Positions 7,573 through 8,988 of a DNA stretch of 8,988 nt are shown in pieces (positions within the stretch are counted from its first letter, which is position 1; the number at the start of each line of letters is the position of its first letter). The stretch comes from Gemmatimonadota bacterium (GTDB lineage: Bacteria > Gemmatimonadota > Gemmatimonadetes > Longimicrobiales > RSA9): the NCBI GenBank assembly GCA_019689775.1, contig JADGGV010000126.1, forward strand, positions 1 to 8,988. The letters run 5' to 3'. The notes below the pieces were generated by a model. That model was not told the DNA's origin and did no database searches. It worked only from the letters and a program-made list of their open reading frames with translations. A program made the translations under genes and the position numbers.

Positions 7573-8913
7573 ATGAAGCGCTCGATCCTCGCGCTGTCGG
7601 TCGCGGCGGCCGTGGCGGCCTGCTCGCCGGACCTGACGGTGCCGAACCTGAACAACCCCTCCGCGGGCGGCGCGGTCACGCGCAGCACGATCGTCGCGGA
7701 CGCGCAAGGGCTCCTCGACCAGCTCCGCTCGATGGCCACGCAGGGCGTGCGCATGATCGGCGTGTTCGGTCGCGAGTCCTACGATCTGCGCCCGCAGGAG
7801 CCGCGGCCGTACAGCGACTACCTGATCGGCCCGCGCGACCCGAACTCCTTCGGCGCCGGGACGCTGTTCTCGGCGAACTACACGACGATCGTGAACGCGC
7901 GCACCACGCGCGCGGACGTCGACGGCGTCTCCGACATGACGGCCGAAGAGAAGGAGGCGGTGCGCGGCTGGTCGCAGATGGTCGAGGCGTACGCATACGC
8001 GCAGCTCGCCATGTTCCACCCCGAGTTCGGCGCGCCGCTCGAGCCGCCGGCCAACCCGACCGGCGAGCTCGCGCCGGTCGCCACGCCGCAGGAGCTCTAC
8101 GACCGGGCGTTCGCGCTCTACGACTCGGCGGAGGCGCACTTCCAGAAGGCCGGCTCGACCCTGCCGTTCTCGCTCCTCCCCGGCTCGGCGGCGTTCGCCA
8201 CGCCCGCCGGGCTGATCCGCCTCAGCCGCGCGCTCAAGGCGCGGGCGCTCAAGTACGACGGCAAGTGGGCGGACGTGCTCACGGCGCTCCAGGGCTCGTT
8301 CCTGGATGCGGGCCAGCCGACCACCTCGGGCGCCTGGCTCGACTACGGGAGCGAGAACCCGAACCCGTTCTCGGGCGTGCCGACCGACTACATCCACCCG
8401 CGCATCCGCGCCGAGGCGCAGAAGCAGCCCAACGGCTCGCCCGACCAGCGCGTGCTCGACAAGCTCAAGGCGATCGAGCCGTACACGTACCAGGAGGCCA
8501 CCGCCAGCGACGTGCCGAACATGTATCCGTCGCCGACGTCGCCGTTCCCGCTCATCAAGAACGAGGAGCTGCTGCTGATCCGCGCCGAGGCGGAGCTGGC
8601 GCAGGGGAATCTGGCCGCCGCGCTCGCGGACGTGAACGTCGTGCGCCAGGGCTCGGGCCGGCTCGCCCCGCTCACCGCCGCCGACGTGCCGACCGCCGAT
8701 GCGCTGCTCGACGAGATCCTGTACGAGAAGCGCTACTCGCTCCTCTGGGAGGGCGGCTTCACCTGGCTGGATGCGCTCCAGTACGACCGGCTGTCGTCGC
8801 TGCCGAAGGCCGCGCCCGACCACGTGGTCTTCGACCGGCTCGGCTGGCCCGCCAACGAGTGCCTCGCCCGCGGAATGTCCTCCGGGCCCTGCGGGACGAT
8901 CGTGGGGAAGTAG
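7573..8913 (+). CDS. SusD/RagB family surface lipoprotein
   Basis: A 446-residue SusD-like lipoprotein, the substrate-binding lid of the SusC transporter just upstream. The N-terminus has a lipoprotein signal with lipobox V-A-A-C, giving a lipidated Cys17, followed by 'SPDLTVPNLNNPS', a typical start for these proteins. TPR-like helices follow; 'LIKNEELLLIRAEAELAQGN' (328-347) and 'EILYEKRYSLLWEGGFTWLD' (381-400) are the signature helices of the RagB/SusD C-terminal half. It is shorter than many Bacteroidota SusD proteins (about 500-600 residues). I chose ATG 7573 because it gives the cleanest lipoprotein signal and has CGGGGA eight bases upstream. ATG 7540 overlaps the susC stop as ATGA, is in frame, and would add 11 residues. 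Either way the two genes are translated as a pair. Cys430 and Cys440 lie near the C-terminus. The ligand is unknown. Confidence 0.93.
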   Translation: MKRSILALSVAAAVAACSPDLTVPNLNNPSAGGAVTRSTIVADAQGLLDQLRSMATQGVRMIGVFGRESYDLRPQEPRPYSDYLIGPRDPNSFGAGTLFSANYTTIVNARTTRADVDGVSDMTAEEKEAVRGWSQMVEAYAYAQLAMFHPEFGAPLEPPANPTGELAPVATPQELYDRAFALYDSAEAHFQKAGSTLPFSLLPGSAAFATPAGLIRLSRALKARALKYDGKWADVLTALQGSFLDAGQPTTSGAWLDYGSENPNPFSGVPTDYIHPRIRAEAQKQPNGSPDQRVLDKLKAIEPYTYQEATASDVPNMYPSPTSPFPLIKNEELLLIRAEAELAQGNLAAALADVNVVRQGSGRLAPLTAADVPTADALLDEILYEKRYSLLWEGGFTWLDALQYDRLSSLPKAAPDHVVFDRLGWPANECLARGMSSGPCGTIVGK

Positions 8914-8930
8914 CGGTCGGGTAGCGGCTC

Positions 8931-8988
<58 letters not shown>

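Noticed and set aside
7420..8823. A 467-codon minus-strand frame opposite susD
   Set aside because: It is Arg/Val/Leu-rich with no recognisable domain, lies opposite an intact SusD lipoprotein gene and is a shadow.

Overview
This 8,988-base window is very GC-rich. It most resembles the genome of an aerobic Gemmatimonadota-type bacterium, or a related high-GC, Gram-negative, SusC/SusD-bearing lineage. I infer this from three things: a SusC/SusD pair with a classic plug ('LDEVVVTG', 'VVDGV', 'YGSKANNGVIII'), Sec-type signal peptides ending in Ala-Gln on the secreted enzymes, and a neighbouring amidohydrolase and CocE-type hydrolase. No rRNA or other taxonomic marker is present, so the assignment is inference. 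The window ends in a poly-G run, so its right edge is probably a contig end.

Layout. Positions 1-214 hold no gene; they contain C/T-rich short repeats (130-219), read as A/G-rich on the minus strand. A secreted, metal-dependent amidohydrolase lies on the minus strand (1516 down to 215). A 369-bp divergent regulatory region (1517-1885) follows. It contains a 14-bp perfect palindrome, a plausible sigma-70 promoter for the plus strand and two leader hairpins. Next is a secreted CocE/NonD-family serine hydrolase on the plus strand (1886-3853). Its stop codon sits in the loop of a perfect 8-bp hairpin, and extreme G and C runs (3862-3955) follow at once and are probably not true sequence. The rest of the 552-bp gap holds a duplicated GC element, two GTCGAC sites, a perfect TTGACA box and a structured leader of about 200 nt. 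That leader ends in a 10-bp perfect hairpin just upstream of a SusC-like TonB-dependent transporter (4406-7540). A SusD-like lipoprotein (7573-8913) is closely coupled to it.

How the genes may work together. SusC and SusD form an outer-membrane transporter with a surface-exposed binding lid. The two neighbouring hydrolases carry export signals and belong to families that cut amide or ester bonds in small molecules and short, often proline-containing, peptides. A reasonable inference is a scavenging locus in which an oligopeptide-like or amide/ester substrate is imported by SusCD and cleaved in the periplasm. No substrate can be read from the sequence, and the amidohydrolase and CocE genes may be regulated independently of susCD. 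I do not see a clearly new biological system. The most notable items are the leader hairpins at near-identical distances from two start codons, the paired cysteines, the unusual nucleophile motif of the CocE protein, and the homopolymer blocks that replace the expected terminators.
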